Shown here in pieces: positions 45,967 to 57,563 of a stretch of 64,000 nt of DNA. The stretch comes from Hansfordia pulvinata. Lineage: Eukaryota > Ascomycota > Sordariomycetes > Xylariales. A model generated the notes under the pieces. It was not told the origin of the DNA. It worked only from the letters and a program-made list of their open reading frames with translations, and did not search any database. The stretch's first letter is position 1; each line of letters begins with the position of its first letter. The translations under genes and the position numbers were made by a program. The stretch spans positions 1,674,001 to 1,738,000 of the forward strand of contig BJKQ01000008.1 in NCBI GenBank assembly GCA_006538405.1, written 5' to 3'.

Positions 45967-48606
45967 GCTGGGCTCATCCGAGGCGATCTCGGCGGCCAGG
46001 GTTGAATCTTCTTTTCTCCATTTCCCGGTGGCGGGTTGTGTGCAGCGGCATTGCTGTGCAGGTTCATTTGTGTTGGTCATTTTCAGCGGCATTTGCAAGG
46101 CGCAGGTTAGGAAGCTAGGGTGTCTTTTTATACCACTTTGGCGAACATCGAATGCATTTTGGATCAGGAAAACCAGGCAGCCAAGCCTGTCTAGACAATC
46201 GGACGTTGGGCTTTGATGGACGGGCGTGGGAAGCACCTCGGGAAAGAAGTTGCGGCTTCTACCCACATGTATATAGTTGGAGTGGCCCCGTCGTTGTTAT
46301 GAGTCGGAAGTCAGGTTTCTAGGGAGGCGTCTCCAGACGCGCTTCTGCAGGCTCCATTGTCGACGTAGTTGGCGTGGCTGTCAAAAGTCTTACGAACGAG
46401 CAATACAACATGATGAAGCAAATGCCATCCGTCCCAGGTCCGAAGAGTGCAACGAGACAGGGTACGGCGATGGTGTGAGATGGGCCGCACGAAAACGGAA
46501 ATGTGAGGCGCAGACTACAGGGCATGGTACGTCAGACAGATTCCTACCTATAGCTATTCAAAGGCGATTAGGATTTCGTCGAGCTGCGAAACCACTTCCT
46601 CCCCTTGAGCAGAGGCACCAGGTAAACGGGCACAGGCACGTCAGGGTGTGAGCGGCACTGACAATGACCCTTGGCGGGAAGGAGGAGTATTTCGTATCAT
46701 GGTGCCGTTGGGGCAATTGGGGCCGCCAACACGCCTCATTCTCTTCCCCCTTCCCAAGCTGCAGACGTGTTGAAGATCAACTTGAACCATCCTATCGGTA
46801 TGCGAGTCACTTATATGCAGGTATACATACGTACCTTGTAGATATAGTAAGTCAAGTGTATACTTGTAGATAGGTAGGGAGTCAGGCAGGGCGAAGCTTG
46901 TCCCGCGGGAGATGCAGCTGTGCAATCGATCAATCACGGGCCGTTATCTCGAAAGTGACAATAAGAAAAAAAAAACAAAAAAAAAAAAAAACAAAGTGCC
47001 TTGTCCCAGCAGTGAAAGCATGAGGACAGCCTGAATGGATGAGAGAAGTACGGGCATACGCGTACCCACCCTACTTACTCTATTGATTGAAAGCGGCACT
47101 CAGGTTTGACAGTCTGCATTATCGTTGGTGATTTGTTGCGACTGGCATACACTGGATGGATGTGGCGAGAGGCAGGGAATGGGATCAATCAACTGATTAC
47201 CTACCTACCTACCATGGATGATGGGACGCGGAGTCCGCGGACGGCGCGGACCCGTGCGGTTGGACCGTAATTTGTTAAAGGCCATTGTCCGAATTGGTAG
47301 GTAGCGGGCCCGACGCGGAGCGAACGGCTTTAAAGGACACCTGCGAACGCGGGGGGGGGGGCTGGGGGAGCAGAGGAGGCAAGGTATCTAGAAGATACTA
47401 CATACAGGAGGTATCCATGATGTATTCGTAATCTCCAGGCTGCCCAGAGCAGTCAGTCAGATAGCGGTACTGCAGCGCACGCGGTGCCGGTGTGTGTGGG
47501 CGACACGTTCTCGTCGCGTCGAGGCGTCGACACTGACGTCGGGTCCACTACGAGTACGGGTGTGAAAGGTACCTACTCGTACCGAGTGAAGTACCTGCGA
47601 GAACGCGACTCAGTGCATGCACATGTAGGCTGCAGGCGCAAGCAGGATTGGAAGTCAATCAAGATCGATGCGAGATTCATCGAGAGCAATGCCTCTTTGC
47701 GACGTGCACCTCGGGAGATCGATGGAGAACTTCGCAACGACATCCGCGGGTCGCGGGGACCTCGCATTGTCTTAGGTAGGTAGGCAGCCTAGGAGTACTT
47801 ATTACCACGCTTACCTCCGTCTGCTTCAGCTTGATTTGGCCAGTGCTGCTATTGATGGGATTGGTGCCTTGGAACCTTGGTGGATGGATGAATGCGCCGA
47901 GGGGCCAAGGCCAGTAGGTACCTACGCACGCAAAGTACGAGTACGCGTACCTGCGGTATCTAAAGTCTATGTAGCGGTCGAGTACCTCCAATGCACCGAG
48001 CTGGGGACGACTCCAGGCGAAGCGTGGGAAGTCGCGTGCAGAGACGGCGCGCTACCCGCGGATACCTTTCGCGCGGGAGCTGCCTGGAAGTTGATGAATC
48101 AAAGAGAGACCCGCACTGGACCGGTGGGTGGTACTCGAAGAGACGGGCTAAGTTACTCGTAGTATGAGGACCTTGGTGTAATAACAATTTATTTTAATTA
48201 TCATGGCCGGCACAGCTGCCATCTCGACTTTCCCCATCTCTCCTCCATCAACGAACGGAACGTCCGCCTCACCCGCCCGTCGACTCTGCCTGTCCTGGAT
48301 GGCTTCACTCCTTCAGCCTCTCTGGATCCAGCTGTCTGCACCCTTGACGTGACCGACCCCTCTTGTCATCACTCGCCAAGCTCAACTCGCGACCTCGCTG
48401 GCTTGCTTGACTCGGCCACTCTCGCCCCTTTTCTCTCCTCACCAACCGCTCCCCATCGCGCCAACCACGCGCCACAGCTGCTTGTCGGGTCATCCGCTAT
48501 CTTCTCCGCCTGTCACCTCCTCTCGACAACCGACTCGTGGCTGGCTACCTACCTGTCCATCCATCCATCCATCCCTCTCAGCTGCCTCGAAACCACCACC
48601 ACCACC
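45967..48606. other. Intergenic region between palH and the ceramide synthase gene
   Basis: 2.6 kb that should hold the palH 3' UTR and the LAG1 promoter. Contains an A-rich tract (about 46964-46994), ACCTACC runs (about 47200), TACGAGTA-type motifs (about 47540-47585, 47935-47950, 48155), and a C-rich leader with CCATCCATCCATCC at about 48558-48571, just before the start codon. No gene supported. Confidence 0.6.
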
Positions 48607-50124
48607 ATGTCTTCCGACTCAGAGCCCTTCCCGCTCCTCAACACGGGCGCAGACCAGCTGCACTCGGCCAAGACCGACGCCGCCCAGGCCCGCCGCCGCC
48701 GAAAGTCGAGCGGCCTGGGGGCCGAGATTCGCGCGGGCGATACCGGCGCCCCCAGCCTCCACTCCAGCCTCGCCCACATGTCGTCCTCCTCGGCGGGCGA
48801 CGCGACCTCCAAGGACGGCGCCCGCGACAGGGACGCCGACGGGGCGCCGGCCCGCGGCGGCCGCCGCCGCAAGGCCCGCTCCCTGCTGCGCCGCTGCAAG
48901 CACTTTGCCATCAAGCACACCTGGGTCATCCCCCTCGTCATCCTCGCCGTCTTTGCCGCCCTCTACGCCCCAACCCCACCGAGTCCAACCCCGTCCACAG
49001 GTTCATCTTCCTCTCCTATGAGCTGCCCCGCGACCCCCTCGCCGCCCCCGACGCCCCCGTCCAGTACGGCAAGGGGCTGTGGGACATTGCCTTTGTCACC
49101 TTCTACACCGTCGTCCTGTCCTTCACCCGCGAGTTCATCATGCAGGAGCTGCTGCGGCCCCTTGCCAGGTACTGCGGCATCCGCTCCCGCGGCAAGCAGT
49201 CCCGCTTCATGGAGCAGATGTACACGGCCATCTACTTTGGCTGCCTCGGCCCCGCCGGCATGTACGTCATGAGCCGCACCCCGATCTGGTACTTCAACAC
49301 GCGCGGCATGTACGAGGCCTTCCCCCACAAGACGCACGAGGCCTGCTTCAAGTTCTACTACCTCTTCCAGGCCGCCTACTGGGCCCAGCAGGCCATTGTC
49401 CTGCTGCTCGGCATGGAGAAGCGCCGCAAGGACTTCAAGGAGCTCGTCGGTCACCACATTGTCAGCCTCGCCCTCATCGGCCTCAGCTACCGCTTCCACT
49501 TCACCTACATGGGCCTCGCCGTCTACATCACCCACGACATTAGCGACTTCTTCCTCGCCGTAAGTTGGCTCCTGCCCCGTTGTCCCCTGGCGCCCATGAC
49601 GCCGAGAGGGAAGAAATGGGAAAGAAAAAAAAAAGTCGCTCTGCTAACCGTGATGATGCCCCCAGACGTCCAAGACGCTCAACTACCTCGACAGCTGCAT
49701 CGTGGGCCCCTACTTTGGCTTCTTCATGTGCACCTGGATCTACCTGCGCCACTACCTCAACCTGCGCATCATCTACTCGCTCTTCACCGAGTTCAAGACC
49801 GTCGGCCCCTACGAGATCAACTGGGAGACCGGGCAGTACAAGTGCCCCCTGTCCTTCTACATCACCCTGTCCCTGCTGGCCTCCCTGCAGGCCCTGAACC
49901 TGTTCTGGCTCTTCTTCATTGTCCGCATCGCCTACCGCTTCGTCGTCTACCAGACCGCCGACGACGACCGCTCCGAGGCCGACGAGTCCGAGATTGAGGA
50001 GCGCGAGAAGGAGCTGCGCGAGATCAAGGCCCAGGAGGCCCAGGCGCTGCTAGCCAAGGGCAAGGGCAAGGTGCCCGCCAACGGCACCGCTGCGTCGCCT
50101 GCGCAGAAGAAGTCGTCCAAGTAG
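48607..50124 (+). CDS. Ceramide synthase, LAG1/LAC1 type (TLC domain), with one apparent frameshift
   Basis: Exons 48607-49559 and 49666-50124 (donor GTAAGT, acceptor CCCAG); 470 residues when one missing base is restored to the count, and the exon lengths then sum to a multiple of three. Ceramide synthase acylates sphingoid bases with fatty acyl-CoA in the ER membrane. The diagnostic Lag1 motif is present: ELVGHHIVSLALIGLSY with the His pair (about 282-283), followed by HDISDFFLATSKTLNYL and YFGFFMCTWIYLRHYL. Several membrane segments precede and follow it; residues 1 to about 95 and the C-terminal 65 are polar, with an acidic coiled stretch (SEIEEREKELREIK). The frame changes between VFAALYA and PNPTESNPVHRFIFLSYEL with no possible intron. 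The simplest reading is one C lost from the C4 run at 48968-48971. No homeobox-like domain, as expected for fungi. Confidence 0.92.
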
Positions 50125-51337
50125 GTATAAACACGAGGAATAAGGGCCCAGCCCCCGCCCCACCCCCCTTCCGCCTCCATCCTTGCGACGACGACCTGTA
50201 CGATATTTCTCTGTATTTACGACACCATCGTACCGGGCTGTCCGGTCATCTCCCCCTCGGCCTGGTGCGCCGAGTCGCGTCTGGCCGCATCCCGGTTTCG
50301 CTTTGCTTCATGACTACTACGTGGGGAGTTCAGGCTGCTTCAAAGATCGCCCGGTACTATCCTGGCTGGTACTATTCTGGCCGGTACTTTGTTGGCTCGG
50401 TAGTAGGCATTTTGATCTTCGAAATCGACACAGATACCCTCCGGGAGGGGTGGAAGCATTGGATATCACATTTGGAGGGAGAGGGGTCCCGGCGGGATTT
50501 CGGGGGTTCCCTCCCCTGGAGCTAGCTCTCTTCGCATTTGCGTGTGCGTGGAAAGAAAGCAGCAGGCGGCTCGTGACGACCGCGGCACATCGCTTCCAAA
50601 GACCGTGGGCCAGCGTCGCAACATGAAGAAGCCAGTGTCAGGGGAGGAAGGGCTTCGAAAGGCAGCTTGTTGGTGGCAGCACGGTTCGACACGGACACAC
50701 GTCTTCCCCCAACACGGCGTGCGCGGCCGGGAGGACAGTTGTGGCCAGAGTGCCTAACGCCCGCCCCGTTCGCTCGTGCGGCGCGGGGGGGGGCGGCATG
50801 ACGCTCTCTTCCGCCGCTGCCGTAGACGGTCGCTGAACGACATTGAGAAGAAATAATAGTAATACCAAAACTGCACATTGACTTCGCCGCCCCCTCGAGC
50901 ACCTCTTGACACAACGTCCCCATGTCTTCCATTCGAAAGCGGACCCCCTCCCTGACGGAAGCTCTGCAGCAGGCATGCAGGCAGGCAGTAGGCCTCGTTC
51001 TGCGCTGGGCGCACTTCAACTCGGCGAGGGCGAGAAGACCACCGTCTGTGATGTAGTAGGCATAGCCGTCAAGCCACGGCGACCACTTTCAAGCGATACT
51101 TTCTGGGGTTGGGAGCGGAAACAGCGGGCCACGACAATCCATGGAAAGAATGTATACGGGTTGGAAAAGCTAGAGCAATAACAATAATGCCTAAAAGAAG
51201 AAAGCCGGTGTCCGCGGGCTGGCCACCAGGCCTACTTAAAAGCCCGATCACTCTCCCCTCGGCCCTCGGAGAAGAAGGGAAAAGAGCCCGCCCTCTACCG
51301 CCCACCACACAAGCCTTCACTCAAAAGAAACGATCCC
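50125..51337. other. Convergent 3' region, no gene seen
   Basis: Lies between the 3' ends of the ceramide synthase and the large His-rich gene. Contains a GGTACT/CTGGCTGGTACTATT-type iteration at 50351-50400. The short open frames on both strands have no recognisable content. Confidence 0.6.
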
Positions 51338-54300
51338 TCATCCTAAACCGAACTCCCGCGTCAGGTCCGTGTTGATGACGAGGTCGTGCTTGCCGCGGAT
51401 GCGCATGACGATGGTGACGCCCTCGATGCCCAGGTCGCCGTCGCCTTCGTCTTCTTCATGCCGCTTGTGCTCGTGGTGCAGCAACATCGAGTCCCCAGCA
51501 CCACCGCCGCCGCCGCCGCGATCGTAGTACTCGCGGTGGTAGAAGGACTCGGCGCCTTCGCGGCGGTAGTCGTGGTGGTGGTGCCCCGCCACGGCCACCG
51601 GGGCGCGCGGCGTCGGGCGGTGGATCTCGACGAGGCTCAGCCCGGTGACCTCCTCTACCTTGACCTCCTCTTCTTCTTCTCTCGCCTCGTTGCCCTTTTC
51701 CTCCCCGATATCGCGTTCAAGGCTCGATCCTCGCCGGGCAAGCAGGCTCTGGTGGCCCGGCAGGGCGGAAGGACGGCGGGGCTGCAGCGGGGGAGGCGAC
51801 GGCGTGGATGCAGAGAGGGGGCCGGCAGGCTCGTCCATCGCTGCTACATCTGCGTCTCTGCTCCGCGGTTGAGTAGCTATCCGAGTCTCGTCGCCGTCTC
51901 GGGTTCCCTCCTCCTCGTCCTCTACGTGCTCGTGGATGGACAGCCTGCCGAGGGGCGACGATGGTGCCGAGCTCCTCGGGCGCTTCGGTTGTTGCTGCTG
52001 CCGCTGCTGTGCCTGGACCTGTCTGCTCAGCGCTTCGTATCTCTCCCTCAGAGGCAAGAGAGATGAGGAGGAGGAGGATATCGCTGCCTCGTGAGCCCTG
52101 ACCCTATCAACGTGGCGCAGCTTGCGAGTGGCTGTCCCGGCCTCTTTTCCGGGTTGTCGAAGCCACGAGGTTGGGCTGACGAGGCGAGCAGAAGGGGGCG
52201 CGGGTGCCGCCGGCTCATTGTAAGTCGGCACTACTTCGATGGTGTCGGGCTTCAATCCCGACGTGACAGGAGCAGTGTCGGCGTGCTGTCCTCGGGAGTG
52301 CGTGTGTTTCTCGTGCTGAGCGTCCACAGCATCCCGAGAATGTGCGCGGAAGTCCACATCGTGCATCGCCAGCTTTTCGGGCTCGGGTGCCTGTTGGCCA
52401 TGATGGTCAGCCCCGGGGTGGTGTTTGTGCTCTTCGCTTTGGCCAGCTCCTCGGGTCTCCTCGGCTGCCATAGCTGGACCGGATTCTGCTCCGTGCAATG
52501 ACGATGCCTTGTCCTGTCTGTGATGCTGCGACGTGACTTGCTCCCAGTGGCGTCTCTTCTCGCTGACCAACTCCCCGACGTGGCGGCCGTCAGAGTATGC
52601 GCCTTCTGTCCCAGCCAGGCAGCCGTCGGTCGAGTCCCGTCTCTCACACCGGTGCATCGTGCTTTGCTCCTCGCGAATCCTTGCCGGGAGATGTTGAGAG
52701 TGGACTTGTCTCAGCGACCTGCGGTAGTTGACAGTTCTGGGCGGAGGGGTATCGTCGGGCTCATTATCGGGATGCGTTGGTTTTGGCCCGGTTGTTGTAG
52801 ACGCTCGTTGAGGCTCATGATGATGATCATGATGATGACGATGATCGTCTTTCGGGTGTCCGGGACGTGGGCTTTCCTGGGCATATTCCGAGGGGTCGAG
52901 GGCAGTAGTAGGCCGGGCTGGTGTCATGGGCTTGAGGAAAGCTGTTGACCCAGCCGCCAATTTGCCTTCCACCTTGTTTCTACTGCTGTTGCTAACAGAA
53001 GTCTGCCCTTTCGGACTTATGTGGGCCATGTGATCCAGATGACCCCCCGTCGCCTTCAGTAAATGCTCGGCAATGTGGTGTGGCGCGTGGAAGCTGGCTG
53101 CGTGGTGGCGATGTGGCTCTTGGTCCGATTCGTTCATGGGCGATGGACCGGGCAGCTCTTTTCGCGCAGCGGCCCGCGCGCCCATTTCCCTCCGCGGGGA
53201 GCCTCGTATCTCACACGAATCATGGCGAGGGCTTTGGTCGTCAGCGCTGCCGTATTTGACGCATGCCACGCTGTGTCGTACTGGGATGTGTCCGTCGTGT
53301 GTGGCTCTGCAGGCAGGGTTGCTGCAGCTGTGGGCTGAAGAGTTCTCGATATGGTCTGTCTGGGCTTGTTGTTCTGAGCTGTTGTTCTTCCTGTCGGCCA
53401 CCAGGAAGGGATTCTGTTTGATCGAGTGAGCGTATCTTCTCCGCTCATAAGCTGATGTTGTTACTAGGGCATTGCGGTCGTGTTCATGGGTAGCGTTTTG
53501 CGTGTGCTGGCGCTGGTGTTTTGCTCCCGGCGTCTCTCGAGTCAGAACCTTGTGCGATGACGACGAGCGTTCTCTGATATGTTGCCTGGCCGAGCCGATA
53601 TCTCGGGCCCCGATCCACTCGAGCTCGAGGGTCTCACGATCACCGCGCCGATGCTCGTGAGCCGCGCGTGCGCGGTGCTGGTGCTGGTGCTGGTGCTGGG
53701 TGTCGGCCGACGGCGATTCGACGTAGCACTCGCACTCGAGCATCAACGTCCGCCCCGGGTGGTGGGAGAAGGCCTGGTGTCCGCTGGCGGTGCCCTGCGG
53801 CACCTCACAGACGCAGTCCTCGCACAGGCGGTGGCCGCACGAGGAGCAGAAGGCGATGGCCCACGTCGCCGCCGAGCAGACGTGGCATATCCTGCAGAAG
53901 CGGCGGGGGTCGCCGTTGCCGTCCTGGGTCAGGGCCAGGTCCTCCTCTCCCTCCTCTGACAGCCAGCCGCGGGGCCTGGCTATCCCGTACTGCGTGAAGA
54001 GGTCCCGCGCCGACTTGCGCCTAACCGCGTCTGTCGTCGCGAGGTCCGACTGCAGACTATCCGAATCGCTGGACTCTGGGAAGAGCAGCGAAGGCGATAC
54101 TGCTGCGGGTGAACTTGTGTCTTTGGCGAGTCCGGCCCCGGGTGGAGCACGACGACGGCGAGGGCGTCGACCATCGCCTGTGGCTGGGCGAAACTGAGCC
54201 TGCTGACCAGAGCGACGCGGGCGGGCACCCGGGCTATCTATCTGATCCAGCTCGTCAACCAGGCTCGAGGAGCTGTCGCCGCGCCCTCGCGAAAGGACCG

Positions 54301-54681
54301 ACTCGCGCCAGCGACAACCAGGCACGTTGAGTTTCGGGAGCGCAAAGGCGTGGTTCTCGTGGGCTCTCCTCCGATCAGGCCTGAGGCCCGAGTGCGAGAG
54401 CCGCCGCCGGACTCTCCGGGGCCGCGCGAGATCTGCCGAATTCTGCGAGGGTTCGGTAGCATGGGATGGCAAGCGCCGCCCCCAGCCAAGGCGCATGTTC
54501 TCTCGCTCCCACTGAGCCAGCCGGGGTCTATGGGCAGGTTGTGGCTGGGGTGCGCCAGCCGGTGCAGGTGTCGGAGCCGCGACTCGACCGTCTCCGTGTC
54601 GGTGGCGGTGGCCTCGAACGCCAGCGTCGTGGAAACCGTCGAATCCGGCGTGCCGACCGGGCCGTAGGAGGGTCGCTGCAA
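51338..54681 (-). CDS. Very large uncharacterised His/Ser-rich protein with a Cys-rich zinc-finger-like cluster; apparent frameshift near the N-terminus
   Basis: The main frame runs from 54496 to the stop at 51338 (1052 codons). About 62 further N-terminal codons (RPSYGPVGTPDSTVSTT, ATDTETVESRLRHLHRL, HPSHNLPIDP) are in another frame and join QWERENMRLGW if one base is restored in the G4 run at 54523-54526. The true start is unresolved: acceptor-like TCTAG and TTGCAG lie just upstream, so a short first exon may exist. Counting from the ATG at 54496, a cluster at 201-230 has C201, C204, C207, C217, C220, H222, C225, C228 and C230, which could fold as one or two zinc sites (RING/PHD-like spacing, not assignable). 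Most of the rest is predicted disordered, with His repeats (HQHQHQH, HRHHHDHHHE, GHHHH), poly-Ser and poly-Gln. The C-terminal end (GVTIVMRIRGKHDLVINTD) looks ordered and conserved. Function unknown. Confidence 0.65.
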
Positions 54682-55217
54682 GAACCTAGAGACATGGCAG
54701 ACAGTGGTAGTGAGAACCGGGCGTAGGAAAGCGTTGGGTGTGGCGATGCTGCGGCGGTCGAGACATAAGCCCCTTGCGGGTTCCGGAAGATAGATAGAGG
54801 ACAGTCATGAGGGTATGGGCAGAAACGGGTGGTGGGTAGTAGGATCACGAGTCGAAAAATGGACAGCAAGCAATTGGGTGGGATTCAGGTTGAAGGACAA
54901 TAGGAAATAGTGTTTTGTTGGGAGCCTCCATGGGCTCAGTCACACCTCACGACATCCCGTCGAAGCAGCTCGCACGCAGGCCGAGCGGCAGACGGAAGGG
55001 AGGAGGCACGCTATACACGGCGCTCGACCGCCCCGGACGCGGCTGCGGCGAGACGAGCGCGGCGGCATGGGTACAGGAAGTTGCGGCTCGCGGGGTTCTA
55101 TTTTCATTTCTCTCAGGCTGATACGCTTCACAGACGCAACAAGACGGACCAGTGTGGTATGATGTACAATGTTCTCAGTGCCCCTCCTTGCGCCTCCTTA
55201 CACACCTACACAGCCGT
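54682..55217. other. Region between the His-rich gene and ATP16
   Basis: Both genes read on the minus strand, so this stretch should hold the promoter (and possibly a first exon) of the His-rich gene and the 3' UTR of ATP16. An in-frame start for the His-rich gene is not evident. Confidence 0.5.
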
Positions 55218-56210
55218 CTATTTGAGGACGGCCTGGAGGCTCTCGAGGACCTGCGACGGCATTAGTACGGGTCGGTTGGGCGATGCGGCAGTCGCGCTGC
55301 GGGCAAGGTTTCTGGCTCTGCTCACCTCGAGCTCAATCTTGGCCTCGGCAATGTCCTGCTCGCTGCCGTTGCCGCTGGCGACCTTCTGCGCCTCGGCGAT
55401 CTGGGCCTTGACGGCCTCGGCGCTGAAGTCCTCGAGGGGGTAGCCCTCAACGGCGTTGATGCTCAGGGACGAGTTGGGCTGGACAGTGGCGAAGCCGCCG
55501 GACACTGGACGACAGAAAAGCAAATGTTTAGCGAGCGATCCATGTGGCTTGGGGCTGGTGGTTGGCGGGGGTGGACATACGGAAGAACTGCTTGCTAGCG
55601 CCGCTCTCCTGGATGACCTCAACGACACCGGGCTTGAGCTGCTCAATGGAGGGAACGTGGTTGGCGAGGACACCCATCTCTCCGGACTCGGCGGGGATGT
55701 TGACCTGGACGACATCCTCGGACTTGAAGATGGCCTTTTGCGAGGGTTAGCTGATGAGATCGCGCAGGAGCAGAAAGGGAGCAGGGCGAGGCAGCCGGTC
55801 GATCGGTCGGTCGGTCGATGGGCAATGAGTGATAAGCGATGGGCGAAGGGCGATGGGCGGCGGGTAACGGAGAGAGATCGTGGGGCCCGCGCAGACACGG
55901 TGTCCGACACGCGCGATTTGCCTCTCGTCTCGACTCTAGTTCATCGTGGGGTCGGGCAGGGAAGGCGGTCGGCAGTGATAGAGAGGCGTACCTGGTGAGG
56001 GAGCGACAGGCTCAGCTTGATCTGTGGGCGGAATGCTGTTAGCATGGCCGAACTGGAGGAGACGGCGGTCGGGGGAGCAGAATGACGAGACGGGAGACGT
56101 GCCTTGTCGGGGGCGGCATCGGCGTAGGTGCGGCGCTGGATGGGGGCAGCGACACGCAGAGCTGCAGGGCGAGCTCGGAGAGCTGCACGGGCGACGCGGA
56201 AGGTGTTCAT
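55218..56210 (-). CDS. ATP16: Mitochondrial ATP synthase subunit delta (F1 central stalk)
   Basis: Five exons: 56210-56103, 56021-55992, 55734-55581, 55504-55326 and 55250-55218; 167 residues, the usual family size. The subunit sits in the central stalk of F1-ATPase with gamma and epsilon and is the counterpart of bacterial epsilon. Residues 1 to about 27 are an Arg/Ala-rich mitochondrial import sequence without acidic residues. The mature part has the family text: IKLSLSLPHQAIF, VVQVNIPAESGEMGVLANHV, SIEQLKPGVVEVI, FFLSGGFATVQPNSSLSINA and a C-terminal helical hairpin (EDFSAEAVKAQIAEAQKVAS, AEAKIELEVLESLQAVLK). Intron 1 (56022-56102) begins GC rather than GT (AAG|GCACGT). Exon 2 is only 30 bases. 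Intron 2 is 257 bases. All joins reproduce the conserved protein. Confidence 0.95.
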
Positions 56211-57285
56211 GATGTGTGGTGGTGTCAATTGGGGGATGAGGCTTGACGGGGTGTGGGCGGCGGGCGAGAAGTCGAACTCGCAGAATGAGGAATTATCGTC
56301 AAGTCGGATTAACTCGGCAAGGCTGGCGGGCTGGGCTTTGGGGGGAAAGGTTCCACCTGGCGCTACAACAGGTGTGAGAGGTACCTACGTCCGGGCAGTT
56401 CCAGGCGTGCCGCTGCCCATGCTTGCGGGAGATTGGACTGGGCTGTGGCTAGTGCACCTGGCAGCAGCTCGGTACCTGTACTGATGTATCCCCTCAGCCA
56501 CCTGAGCGGCTTTTCTGCCTGTTGAACTGTGGCTGAGCTGGCGACCGCCCTGCCAGCTGCCAGCTGCCCGGCGGCCGTACATTCTCAAAGTCCCGCCCTC
56601 TGGCTGCCCTCCCCCGGCCTTGGCTCCGCTCCGGCAGTCCGGCTCCTCCCGAGTCCGGCTCCACCGGCCAGACACCACCCGCCGTACACCCTGAGCATCA
56701 CCACCTATCTCACCTACTCACCCACTCACTCACTCACTCACTCACGCCATAACAGTCCTCCATGCGATTATATCCGTACGCTATGCCACGCCACGCCCAA
56801 CAACATCCCACGAGCGGCCGGGTGTTCATGCTCGGGTAGCGACGCATGGCGCTCGAGCAGCCGCCGACAGGGTGCGTCCCGGCAGTGCCGCCACCGCTCC
56901 CGAGCAGACAAGGGCGGTGCTGGCTGCCTCACGACGTTTCCCCGGGCAGCCAGCCATGTGGTTTTTCCCGACCCGTACATCCACCCGCCGGTCTGTAACT
57001 TCTTCTGTCACCCGCGGCCCGGCCGAGACGTCATATCCCCTCCCATGCGGCCCACGCGTTTTGAGCAGCAGAAACCTGGTACCAAGACAGTCGCGCGCGC
57101 GCGCGCGCTCCAGGGTACCCGCGAGCACGAGCACCCCAAGCGTCAGGAGCCGTTCTGGGTGAGACACACATCCCATCGTCGTCATGCGCCCCAGTGTACG
57201 GCCCTTTCCCTTTCCTCCCCTTCACACCCACCCCTCCGCCACTCCGCTTCCTAGGTACCCTCTCCGGGAACAGCAGAGATATCCG

Positions 57286-57288
<3 letters not shown>

Positions 57289-57318
<30 letters not shown>
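57289..57318. repeat. (AG)15 microsatellite
   Basis: Perfect AG run in the right-hand intergenic DNA. Confidence 0.93.
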
Positions 57319-57320
<2 letters not shown>

Positions 57321-57515
57321 GGAGATGTAAACTTGTCACATCATGCAGGGGTGCGGCGCAGATGGCGTCACTGCGGATTAGGCAGGCTTGTCGAGGTGGG
57401 CTCTTCAGGGTTCCGGTTCGTCTTGGTCTTTTCTTCTCGATGCGCCCTGTGGCCCTCGATCAGGCTGCTGCGTGCTCGTAGCTCATGTGGGCCGGCCGAC
57501 CGGCATTGCGCGCGC

Positions 57516-57518
<3 letters not shown>

Positions 57519-57562
<44 letters not shown>
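57519..57562. repeat. (TGCG)11 tetranucleotide array
   Basis: About eleven perfect units following a short CG run. Confidence 0.93.
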
Positions 57563-57563
<1 letters not shown>

